DNA of 64,000 nucleotides, from assembly GCA_021825585.1 (NCBI GenBank), contig JAKAGT010000011.1, positions 62,001-126,000 of the forward strand. The letters run 5' to 3'. How positions within the stretch are numbered: position 1 is the stretch's first letter; each line of letters begins with the position of its first letter. Positions 9,026 through 16,346 of this stretch are shown here, piece by piece. Position numbers and translations under genes: made by a program. This DNA is from Bacteroidota bacterium (GTDB taxonomy: Bacteria; Bacteroidota; Ignavibacteria; Kryptoniales; JAKASW01). The notes beneath the pieces are model-generated. The model was not told the DNA's origin. It searched no databases and worked only from the letters and a program-made list of their open reading frames with translations.

Positions 9026-9445
9026 ATGGCGGCTGCATTGACTCTTCCCTTGCTCCTTGCCGCCTGTTCAAAGCCGTTTTATCCAAACCCCGTCAGCACA
9101 CCCCCGCCGCCCGTTGCGGATACGCTGGTAAGTTTTTCGAATCAGATACAGCCGATATTCGACTCCAACTGTGCGGTCACGGGGTGCCATGCCGGTCCCA
9201 CGCCGCAGGACGGAATGTCGCTTGTTGCCGGGCAGTCATACGCGAATCTGGTGAACATTCCGAGTATCGAAGTGTCGAATTATGACAGAGTAAAGCCGTT
9301 TTATCCGGACAGCAGCTATCTCTATTTCAAGATAACCGGCAACAGTATCGCGGGACCAAGGATGCCCTATCTCAGACCGCCTCTACCGGACTCGCTGATT
9401 CAAACCGTAAGAACGTGGATCCAGCAGGGAGCCAGGAATAACTGA
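9026..9445 (+). CDS. Lipoprotein with single CxxxxCH haem-binding-like motif (paralogue)
   Basis: 139 aa from ATG 9026. A lipobox (LLLAAC) is followed by a Pro-rich linker, IQPIFDSNCAVTGCHAG with CxxxxCH, and the closing VRTWIQQGARNN. It shares layout with 5252-5656. The start is uncertain: from ATG 9026 the signal peptide has no basic residue and no nearby Shine-Dalgarno. The frame is open upstream, and an ATA codon at 8999, just after AAGGAAGG (8985-8993), would add INGKIGAVV and restore a normal lysine-containing n-region. The protein is probably exported and lipid-anchored. Confidence 0.7.
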   Translation: MAAALTLPLLLAACSKPFYPNPVSTPPPPVADTLVSFSNQIQPIFDSNCAVTGCHAGPTPQDGMSLVAGQSYANLVNIPSIEVSNYDRVKPFYPDSSYLYFKITGNSIAGPRMPYLRPPLPDSLIQTVRTWIQQGARNN

Positions 9446-9493
9446 TGCAAGAAGTCGTTGGAAGAGTTCCTCTCTTTTAGTAATATGAAAGTG

Positions 9494-9552
9494 TTGGTGA
9501 TGGAGTTCGCCAACTAAAATAAATTTCTGTGAATATGAATGATGACTCCTGT
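9494..9552 (+). promoter_or_regulatory. Fluoride riboswitch (crcB motif) aptamer
   Basis: GGTGATGGAGTTCGCC (9496-9511) and GATGACTCCT (9541-9550) are the two conserved blocks of the fluoride-sensing crcB RNA, separated by an AT-rich segment. It lies directly upstream of a fluC gene. The 3' block overlaps the 5' arm of a terminator hairpin, giving a fluoride-ON transcriptional switch like that described for Bacillus cereus crcB. Confidence 0.92.
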
Positions 9553-9580
9553 TGCAGACGTTCTGTGGCAGGAGTTTTTT
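9545..9580 (+). terminator. Intrinsic terminator of the fluoride riboswitch expression platform
   Basis: ACTCCTG (9545-9551) pairs with CAGGAGT (9569-9575), with an inner CAGA/TCTG pairing, followed by six T (9575-9580). The left arm is also part of the aptamer core, so ligand-bound aptamer and terminator are mutually exclusive. Confidence 0.88.
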
Positions 9581-9604
9581 GTTGCATAAATTTGAAGGAA
9601 AAAA

Positions 9605-9979
9605 GTGTTTAGATCGGCGATAGTCTTTATAGGAGGAGGGATAGGATCCGTCCTCAGGTATGCGATATCCGGATGGGTCTATACAATAATGGGAGCGGAT
9701 TTCCCCTACGGCACTTTTGCAGTGAATATCATCGGGAGCTTCGTGATAGGCCTTTTTCTGACGATTGCAGAGGATAGATTCCTTGTAAATAGCGATATGA
9801 GAGCCTTCGTGGCGATAGGGATAATCGGTGGGTTCACGACATTTTCGACTTTCACCTACGAAACGATGGAGCTGTTCAAGAGCGGCTCTTATTTGGCTGC
9901 GGCGACAAATATTGTCGGCTCGATCGTGGTCGCTCTTTTCGCAGCTTGGTTGGGAAACATCGTCGGTAAGCTTGTATAG
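9605..9979 (+). CDS. crcB: Fluoride ion channel FluC/CrcB
   Basis: 124 aa from a GTG start at 9605 preceded by AAGGA. Four hydrophobic segments and the family motifs GGGIGSVLRY, GTFAVNIIGSF and GGFTTFSTFTYE identify a FluC channel, which acts as a dual-topology dimer in the inner membrane and exports fluoride. It is controlled by the riboswitch at 9494-9580. Length is normal for the family. Confidence 0.95.
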   Translation: MFRSAIVFIGGGIGSVLRYAISGWVYTIMGADFPYGTFAVNIIGSFVIGLFLTIAEDRFLVNSDMRAFVAIGIIGGFTTFSTFTYETMELFKSGSYLAAATNIVGSIVVALFAAWLGNIVGKLV

Positions 9980-9984
9980 AGATG

Positions 9985-10422
9985 CAAGTCAGAAACCAAT
10001 ATAGGCGTCGAAAGTACGCTGAAGTTCGCGAATCCCAATGCGCCGTAAGCCGATCTTATTAGGAGCACACGTTCGGTTTTGAACATATGCACGACTGAGG
10101 CGAGAAGCTGCGGGTAAGTGATATCCAATCCGTGTTTGTACCGCGGGAGCGCGCGGCTGAATATCATTGTGAGGACAAGGAGCATAAGCGCGGCGGCACC
10201 GAATACCGCCCGCCATCCGGCTAATTCAGAAATGATTCCCGCGAGAGTTCGTGCAAGCAAAATCCCGATAAGCAGCCCGCTCATTACCTGCCCGACGACT
10301 TTGCCGCGTTCGTGGTCTTTTGCGAGCGTAGCGGCGAAAGGGACCAGTATCTGTGCCACCACAGAAGTTACTCCGATGACGAGGGAAATAGCGATGAAGA
10401 ACTCTATTGCAGGAAAGTTCAT
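9985..10422 (-). pseudogene. MFS transporter fragment, truncated at both ends
   Basis: The frame (about 145 recognisable residues) contains major-facilitator helices: ATLAKDHERGKVVGQVMSG, the TM2-3 loop-type motif, then GLLIGILLARTLAGIISELAGWR and two further helices ending SAYGALGFANFSVLSTPI. An MFS protein is about 400 aa; here the first helices and the whole C-terminal half are missing. The frame's ATG at 10422 falls inside what should be a transmembrane segment, and its downstream end simply runs into fluC in antisense. It is a gene remnant wedged between fluC and the dehydrogenase. Confidence 0.75.
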
Positions 10423-10463
10423 TGTCTGCGGGAGGCATTGCCCGGATGAAAGATCCCGGATTC

Positions 10464-13367
10464 CTACTCTATCTCCCTGAAAGATGACCCGGCCGCCGAT
10501 GTCTCTTCGATTGCAGACTTGCGGGAAGCGGCCGCAACGTCCTTACCATCAAATTTCTGATAAGCCTCATACAGGATCTTCGCCAGGTGCTCGACGTTTG
10601 CCTCTGCTCCCTGCGATATTTGCATATTGCACGTCCCGCATGTCGTCACGACAGAATCCACCTTCGCATCGCGGATCTGTCCGAAAAGATTTGAGCCGAC
10701 GCTCATGGACAAATCGTAAAACTGCTTCTTCAATCCGAATGTCCCCGCCATGCCGCAGCACGTGTCTTCTGTCAGTTCGACAACCTCAAGATCGGGAATC
10801 ATCCGCATCAGTTCTACCGGCTGGCGCGTGACTCCGAGCGGAATCGAGTGGCAGGGATTATGATAAATGACTCGCTTGTTCACGACGCCGAAGTTCGTGT
10901 TGAGATGCCCGTCCTCATGAAGCCTCATAAGGTAGGCGGAAAGCTCCACGATATGATCCGCGACTTTTTCTGAGGCGGGTGAATTCAACATTTCAGGATA
11001 ATCCTCCTTCAAGGCGAGGCCGCAGCTCGGTGCCGAAACGATTATCTCAAATCCCTGGTCCACATAATGTTCGAGCTGTTCTACGTTCCATACCGCGTCC
11101 GGAGCCGCTTCCTTCCTGCTGCCGGTCGTTATCTTGGCGATTCCGCAGCACCTCATTGTGTCGAGTACGCGCACGTCGACGCCGTTTCGTCTGAGGACCT
11201 CTATCGTCGCAATCCCTTCTCCGTAGACGTCGTTGAAATTCGCATAGCAGCCGGCGAAGTATATGGCCTTCCTCTGTTCATTGGTAGATGGGCGGTTTAT
11301 GCGGAACCGCTTGTACAGCGGCTTATGGAAGAACGGCATCTGTCTTCTGCTGTCGATTCCGAATATTCTTTCCATCGGCTTTCGCAGAAGTCCCAACCCC
11401 AGCATGATGTTGGATATTGTAGGACTGACGGAAGAGGCTGCCGAAAGGACAGGCAGCCTGTTTATGAACCGGTCCTGCCTGGTGCTTCCTGTGTTCTCGA
11501 TGAAGATAGTCTTTGCCTCAACTACGATTTCCGGTATGTCGATCTGGGTCGGACATTCGGTCAGGCAAAGCTTACAGTTGAAACAGTAGTCGAGTACGTC
11601 TTTGAATTCTTTCTTGTTCAGGATGTCGGCCTCAAGATCGCCGTCGATTATCGCACGGAGGAGGTTCCCCTTTGCCCGCGGAGTTGCTCTCTCGTCGGAG
11701 GTCGCTCTGGCAGTCGGGCAATAGTTCAGGCAGGCGCCGCAGCCGTGACACTTTTCTATCTCGTGGGCGATCCTCTCTTCATCGAGTGCCGTCTTTGTGC
11801 CGATGCGACGATAGCTTTCTCCGTACCTTAGATCGTGGACAATCGAAGTTCCCTGGTCACCGATTATCTTGCCCGGATTTAGAATTCCATTTGGATCGAA
11901 GACATCCTTTACCTTTTTGAAAAGGGAATAGATCTCATCACCGTACAATCTGGACAGGAATGGCGTGCGGGAGAGTCCGTCGCCGTGTTCTCCGCTCAGC
12001 GTGCCGCCGAGCGAAATCGCCAAATTGTAAATGTCATTTGCAATCGGGTCGATTTTCTCAAGATGGGTTTTGTCCCTGAGATTGAGAAGAACTATAGCGT
12101 GTGTATTACCGCTTCCCGCGTGACCGTAAAGGCCATATTGAACGTCGTACCCGCTGAATATTTTCTGCGCGCCGGTTAGATAATCGGGAAGTCTGTCCAC
12201 CGGGACTGCGACGTCTTCGACGAACGAAGTCTTCTTACCGGGATTCTCTATCTTATAAAAGATTGACGACGCTTCCTTCCTGACCCGCCAGAGTTTGGCC
12301 GCTTCTTCCTTGTCGCGGGGGAGTATCTGTTTGCTGGAAAGGCGAAGTGCGGCAAGATGCTTTGACAGTCTTCCCATCTTATCTTCCGCCGCGCCGGATT
12401 GTTCTTCTTCGAATTCGAAAATCAGCACGGAAACGAAGTCCTCTTTGAGAAGTTTGTCGATCTGGGGATCGAGTCCGAGTGCGGCGTTGGCGAAAGTCTT
12501 GTCGAGCATCTCCACGGCTGCCGGTCCGAATTGCAGCGATTCGTTTGCCGCGACGGCGCACGATTCGTAGGAGGGAAAATAGGCGACAAGGTTCCTCCTT
12601 TCCGCAGGAATCGCGGTAAGCTTAAGCTTGGCCTCGACCGTGATTCCGAGCGTCCCTTCGCTTCCGCACAACAGCCTAGTGAGGTCAACACCGTCACCCT
12701 GAAGGGCATCAGGAAGATTGTATCCTGATGAATTCTTGGGTGTTTTTGGGAATCTCTCCCTCACAAGCGCCCGTGAAGGCAGGAGCAATTCAGCGAGAGT
12801 ACCCGAGAATCTTTCGTCTTTAGAATCGGGAGAGATAGTCCTGAGTTCCCCGTCTGCCGTGACAATTTTCAACTCGAGGATATTGTCCTTGGTCGATCCA
12901 TACTTGACCGTATGTGCCCCCGCGGCGTTCGTTCCGATCATTCCGCCGATAACGCATTGTTTGCCGCTCGACGGGTCGGGACCGAACATGAGCCCGCGAG
13001 GTTTGAGAGACTTGTTCAGCTCATCCAGCACGACCCCGGGCTGGACCCGGACTGCGCGGTTTTCCTCTTCGACGCCCAGGATATTTCTGAGATGCTTGTT
13101 GAAGACGAGGATTACTCCGCTCCCTATGGACTGCCCTGCGAGGCTTGTCCCCGCGCCGCGGCTCGTGATCGGGATCCCGTGCTCGTTGCAATAGCGGGCA
13201 ACCTCTACCACGTCATCTACGCTCTTTGGAACGACGACGCCCAGTGGCTGGACTTTGTAAATACAGGCGGCGGTGCTGAAGAGGGTTCTGGATATATCGT
13301 CGAAAAGAACCTCGCCCGAAACGCGCCGCTTCAGATCCTGCTCAATGCTGCGTGTCTCGCGCTTCAT
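10464..13367 (-). CDS. FAD-binding and Fe-S D-2-hydroxyacid dehydrogenase fusion (GlcD-GlcF / YdiJ type)
   Basis: 967 aa. Residues about 30-480 are an FAD_binding_4 plus FAD-oxidase C domain (SRGAGTSLAGQSIG, GGMIGTNAAGAHTVKYG, GEHGDGLSRTPFL). About 530-640 carries two [4Fe-4S] motifs, CHGCGACLNYCP and CFNCKLCLTECP. The C-terminus has two CCG-type cysteine-rich domains (CCG near the middle, ending DTCCGMAGTFG and TTCGTCNMQI). It fuses glycolate/D-lactate oxidase subunits GlcD and GlcF and should oxidise a D-2-hydroxyacid (D-lactate or D-2-hydroxyglutarate), passing electrons to a quinone or carrier at the membrane. It starts 26 bp inside the 3' end of the CDF gene, with AAGGA before its ATG, so the two are co-expressed. 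Confidence 0.9.
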   Translation of the reverse strand: MKRETRSIEQDLKRRVSGEVLFDDISRTLFSTAACIYKVQPLGVVVPKSVDDVVEVARYCNEHGIPITSRGAGTSLAGQSIGSGVILVFNKHLRNILGVEEENRAVRVQPGVVLDELNKSLKPRGLMFGPDPSSGKQCVIGGMIGTNAAGAHTVKYGSTKDNILELKIVTADGELRTISPDSKDERFSGTLAELLLPSRALVRERFPKTPKNSSGYNLPDALQGDGVDLTRLLCGSEGTLGITVEAKLKLTAIPAERRNLVAYFPSYESCAVAANESLQFGPAAVEMLDKTFANAALGLDPQIDKLLKEDFVSVLIFEFEEEQSGAAEDKMGRLSKHLAALRLSSKQILPRDKEEAAKLWRVRKEASSIFYKIENPGKKTSFVEDVAVPVDRLPDYLTGAQKIFSGYDVQYGLYGHAGSGNTHAIVLLNLRDKTHLEKIDPIANDIYNLAISLGGTLSGEHGDGLSRTPFLSRLYGDEIYSLFKKVKDVFDPNGILNPGKIIGDQGTSIVHDLRYGESYRRIGTKTALDEERIAHEIEKCHGCGACLNYCPTARATSDERATPRAKGNLLRAIIDGDLEADILNKKEFKDVLDYCFNCKLCLTECPTQIDIPEIVVEAKTIFIENTGSTRQDRFINRLPVLSAASSVSPTISNIMLGLGLLRKPMERIFGIDSRRQMPFFHKPLYKRFRINRPSTNEQRKAIYFAGCYANFNDVYGEGIATIEVLRRNGVDVRVLDTMRCCGIAKITTGSRKEAAPDAVWNVEQLEHYVDQGFEIIVSAPSCGLALKEDYPEMLNSPASEKVADHIVELSAYLMRLHEDGHLNTNFGVVNKRVIYHNPCHSIPLGVTRQPVELMRMIPDLEVVELTEDTCCGMAGTFGLKKQFYDLSMSVGSNLFGQIRDAKVDSVVTTCGTCNMQISQGAEANVEHLAKILYEAYQKFDGKDVAAASRKSAIEETSAAGSSFREIE

Positions 13368-14295
13368 CTTTCCTTTTCTTTTGGGAGGCGTCCTTCGTCC
13401 AGCCGTTCCTGTCCCTGAATTGCGAAATCAGTTCATCCTCGCAGGCATCGGCCTCGAGCTGGAAGGTGGGGTGTTCGATATTGAACCTGACAGCGAGCTG
13501 CTCTTCAAGCTCGTCGGTTATTCCGATTGTCCGGCTGAGCTGCATGTCTTCCACGACAATGTGCGCCGAGAGGGCGCGGAAGTTCGACGACAGGCTCCAG
13601 ATATGGAGATGATGCACGCTTTTTATTCCGGGGAAGCTTCTTATGTACGAGGCCACTTCGTTGAGGTCGATGCCGCGTGGCGAACCCTCGGTCAGGATGT
13701 TCGTAGACTCGAGCAGAAGATCCCACGAGCTCTTGATGATGAATATGCCGATGACAATGGACAAGATGGGGTCGAGAATCTGAAAATTGAAAAATGAAAT
13801 AAGAACCGCCGTGACGATCACTGCACCCGATTCGAGTGTGTCCGTCGTCAAATGAAGGAAGGCACTCTTGAGATTGAGATTCTCTTTTCGATGATCGCGC
13901 AGGAGCAATACGGAAAAAAGGTTTGCACCGAATCCCGCAGCCGCTATTATTATCATCAGCCGCGAGTTGATCTGCGTGGGATGCGAAAACCTGGAGATCG
14001 CCTCGTAAATGATGTAGACTCCGATGAGAACCAGCAGGACAGAGTTTATGAATGCGGCGAGGATTTCGAAACGGAAGTAGCCGTAAGACTTCCGCTCGTT
14101 CCCGCTCCAGCTCATTGCCCGGGTCGCAACGAGGCTTATAATCAGCGCGATGAAGTCGCTGAAATTGTGCATTGCATCTGAAACAAGCGCCAGGCTGTTG
14201 GAGAACACTCCTCCGATGATCTCCGCCAGCGCGATCGACCCGTTCAGCAATATCGAATATGAGAGCCGTCTCTCGACTCTTTCGTGACCCTTCAT
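13342..14295 (-). CDS. Cation diffusion facilitator (CzcD-type) metal exporter
   Basis: 317 aa. Six hydrophobic helices; the metal site in TM2 is HNFSD (DAMHNFSD) and in TM5 HLTTD, the HxxxD pair of Zn2+-type CDF exporters. A cytosolic C-terminal domain follows (SVHHLHIWSL...ALSAHIVVED), the usual ferredoxin-like dimer. Exports Zn2+, Co2+ or similar ions from the cytoplasm using proton exchange; the ion is inferred. The lysine-rich tail overlaps the next gene's start. Confidence 0.93.
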   Translation of the reverse strand: MKGHERVERRLSYSILLNGSIALAEIIGGVFSNSLALVSDAMHNFSDFIALIISLVATRAMSWSGNERKSYGYFRFEILAAFINSVLLVLIGVYIIYEAISRFSHPTQINSRLMIIIAAAGFGANLFSVLLLRDHRKENLNLKSAFLHLTTDTLESGAVIVTAVLISFFNFQILDPILSIVIGIFIIKSSWDLLLESTNILTEGSPRGIDLNEVASYIRSFPGIKSVHHLHIWSLSSNFRALSAHIVVEDMQLSRTIGITDELEEQLAVRFNIEHPTFQLEADACEDELISQFRDRNGWTKDASQKKRKDEARDTQH

Positions 14296-14399
14296 TGATA
14301 AAATTTGAGAAGTTGAGGCCTGAGAATCAACTGAGGGGGACGAGACAGAAACCCGGAGGGGGCTTCACAGCAAGCACCCGGCGAACCTGGCAAGACTCC

Positions 14400-15461
14400 T
14401 TACTTTCCCAGGAGATCAGCTATACTCGAGTATACCGCTTCGGCAGGGAGTTCCTTCATGCACTTGAATTTGACATCTGTTCTGGAACAGGTCAGCGGTC
14501 GCGGTGAGTAATAGAAGCATGGCGAACAATCAAGGTATAACGAGGCAATTCTGTAGTCGGTGCCCCACGGGCCCGAATAGACAGGATTGATGGGGCCCAT
14601 AAGCAGAACCGTCTTGCGCCGGAGCGCAGAGGAGAAATGAAGGAGGCTCGAGTCGTTCGACACGAAGACGCTGCAGCGTTCTATAAGTGCCGCGGTTTGC
14701 CCCATGGTTTGTACGTCTGCGCTGAAGACCGACACGGATCCGATCTTCCTGACAATTCCGTCGCGAAGATCTTTTTCTTCGGGTCCGCCGAATATCATAA
14801 CCCTGGCACCGAGTCTGTCGACCAGAAGTTTTCCCAATTCCGCAAACCTCTCCGGCGGCCAACGCTTATTTAGGTGATTCTTAAGCGTGGATCCCCCCGG
14901 GTGGAAGCCGATGACGAGATCGTCTTTCCCGATGTTTCTTTGCGCGCAGAACTGTTCGGCGTACTTCCGCTCGTCATCGGACAGCGGGAAGTCGAGTCCG
15001 GGTTCATCTTGGAATGAGCCGCCCAGGAGCTTTCCGAAGAGTCTGATGTTTTCCTGCACGTTGTGCAGCCGACTGTCCTCGACGATCCTGACATTGTTGA
15101 GAATTCCAAGCTCCCTCCAGTCTACGTGCGAGTATTTCACCGCGGCCCGCTGCTTCGCGCCGATCAGGAAGCTTATCAGGCTATACTCTTTTCGATTTGA
15201 AGGGTAGATGTTTAAGGTTGCGTCGTATTTCCCGCGCAGCGAGCGCACGAACTTGAGTGATTTGATCACCCCCTCTTTCATGAAATTGAAATAGAGGACT
15301 TCGTTTACGTTCCTGTTTCTCCTGAACACCTCTTCCGATCCCCTGAACATCACGAGGACGTCGATCGTCAATTCCGGGCTGAAGCGTTTCGCCACAGCGA
15401 GTGCAGGTGTGGAGAGGAGTGAATCGCCGATTCCGGGAAGGGCTATGACGAGAATTCTCAT
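14400..15461 (-). CDS. Glycosyltransferase family 9 (heptosyltransferase-like)
   Basis: 353 aa. N-terminal MRILVIALPGIGDSLLSTPAL is the GT9 nucleotide-sugar domain start. GFHPGGSTLKNHLNKRWPPERFAEL and SVFVSNDSSLLHFSSAL mark the second Rossmann-like domain and the donor-binding region. The cysteine-bearing end (CSPCFY...C...CMKELPAEAVY) is usual in this family. Likely adds a sugar to lipopolysaccharide core or another surface glycan at the inner face of the membrane. It is followed on the same strand by an unrelated dehydrogenase/CDF pair and preceded by a methyltransferase and a DUF2723 protein, a plausible envelope-glycan cluster. Confidence 0.9.
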   Translation of the reverse strand: MRILVIALPGIGDSLLSTPALAVAKRFSPELTIDVLVMFRGSEEVFRRNRNVNEVLYFNFMKEGVIKSLKFVRSLRGKYDATLNIYPSNRKEYSLISFLIGAKQRAAVKYSHVDWRELGILNNVRIVEDSRLHNVQENIRLFGKLLGGSFQDEPGLDFPLSDDERKYAEQFCAQRNIGKDDLVIGFHPGGSTLKNHLNKRWPPERFAELGKLLVDRLGARVMIFGGPEEKDLRDGIVRKIGSVSVFSADVQTMGQTAALIERCSVFVSNDSSLLHFSSALRRKTVLLMGPINPVYSGPWGTDYRIASLYLDCSPCFYYSPRPLTCSRTDVKFKCMKELPAEAVYSSIADLLGK

Positions 15462-15525
15462 CTATTCTGGGAACTGCCCACGCGAATTGAAATATCTTCG
15501 GACTGCAACTGAAGAAGTACGGTCA

Positions 15526-16332
15526 CTATGGTTTCTTGCCGACTACGCCGCACGAAATCGATGTGTTTATAACTACGGAAGTATTGCGGAGAGACTCGCG
15601 GACTTTTCTTCTCATATTCGAGAGAGGCTTGACCGGAGTCGGATTGAGCGGCAGTCCCACACCGATCTTCTTGAATGCCTCGCGGACCACCCGGTAAAAC
15701 AAACTGGGGTACATCCATTCTCCGTATTTGTAAACGGGCTGAACGCCGAGAGATCGCAGGAGTCTCTCAAGTTCGCCGACCGAAAACTCCCGTTCCCATC
15801 CGGCAAACCATTTGTCCATTGCGATCAGAATATGCTTCATAACGGTGTAGATGTGATATCGCTGTGGGACGTCAACCAGAAGGAGCCCGCCGTGTTTCAG
15901 GACCCTTATGTTCTCCTTAAGCAGTGAAGTCGCTTGCTCCTCCCGGAAATGTTCCAGGAGACCCTGGTGGAAGACTACGTCGAAGGACCCGTCCGGGAAG
16001 GGGAGCGAGAAGGCGTTTCCGCCGACCGGGCTGACCGGAATTTTCTCTTTCTCCGCGAGATTCTTGATGATCCTGAGAGAGTTGGTGGAATAGTCGAGCA
16101 TGAAGATGGAAGCTCCTTTTCCCACCATTCCAAAACTGTCTCTCCCGGTTCCAGCACCCACTTCCAGAACACGTTTGCCTCTCAGGTCGATTATCTTCTG
16201 CAAATTTCTTAAGACACGGTCGTCGTTTGAGTAAACTTCATGGACCTCTTTTTTCTCCGACCAGAAATTATCCCAATGTGATTTTGTGGATTCTCTTCGT
16301 GCTGGCGATTCCACGGCTTGATCTCTATTCAT
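15526..16332 (-). CDS. Class I SAM-dependent methyltransferase
   Basis: 268 aa. VLEVGAGTGRDSF is the SAM-binding motif I, FDVVFHQGLLEHF the motif IV/post-I acidic region, and ENIRVLKHGGLLLVDVPQ motif V, all in Methyltransf_11 order. Substrate is not evident. Its location between GT9 and DUF2723 genes suggests a sugar or lipid acceptor; the C-terminal 60 residues show no known domain. Confidence 0.87.
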   Translation of the reverse strand: MNRDQAVESPARRESTKSHWDNFWSEKKEVHEVYSNDDRVLRNLQKIIDLRGKRVLEVGAGTGRDSFGMVGKGASIFMLDYSTNSLRIIKNLAEKEKIPVSPVGGNAFSLPFPDGSFDVVFHQGLLEHFREEQATSLLKENIRVLKHGGLLLVDVPQRYHIYTVMKHILIAMDKWFAGWEREFSVGELERLLRSLGVQPVYKYGEWMYPSLFYRVVREAFKKIGVGLPLNPTPVKPLSNMRRKVRESLRNTSVVINTSISCGVVGKKP

Positions 16333-16346
16333 AAATAAATTTGTCT

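Noticed and set aside
11067-11831. A 254-codon plus-strand frame inside the FAD/Fe-S dehydrogenase
   Set aside because: Antisense to conserved Fe-S and FAD motifs of a clear gene; no domain and no ribosome-binding site.
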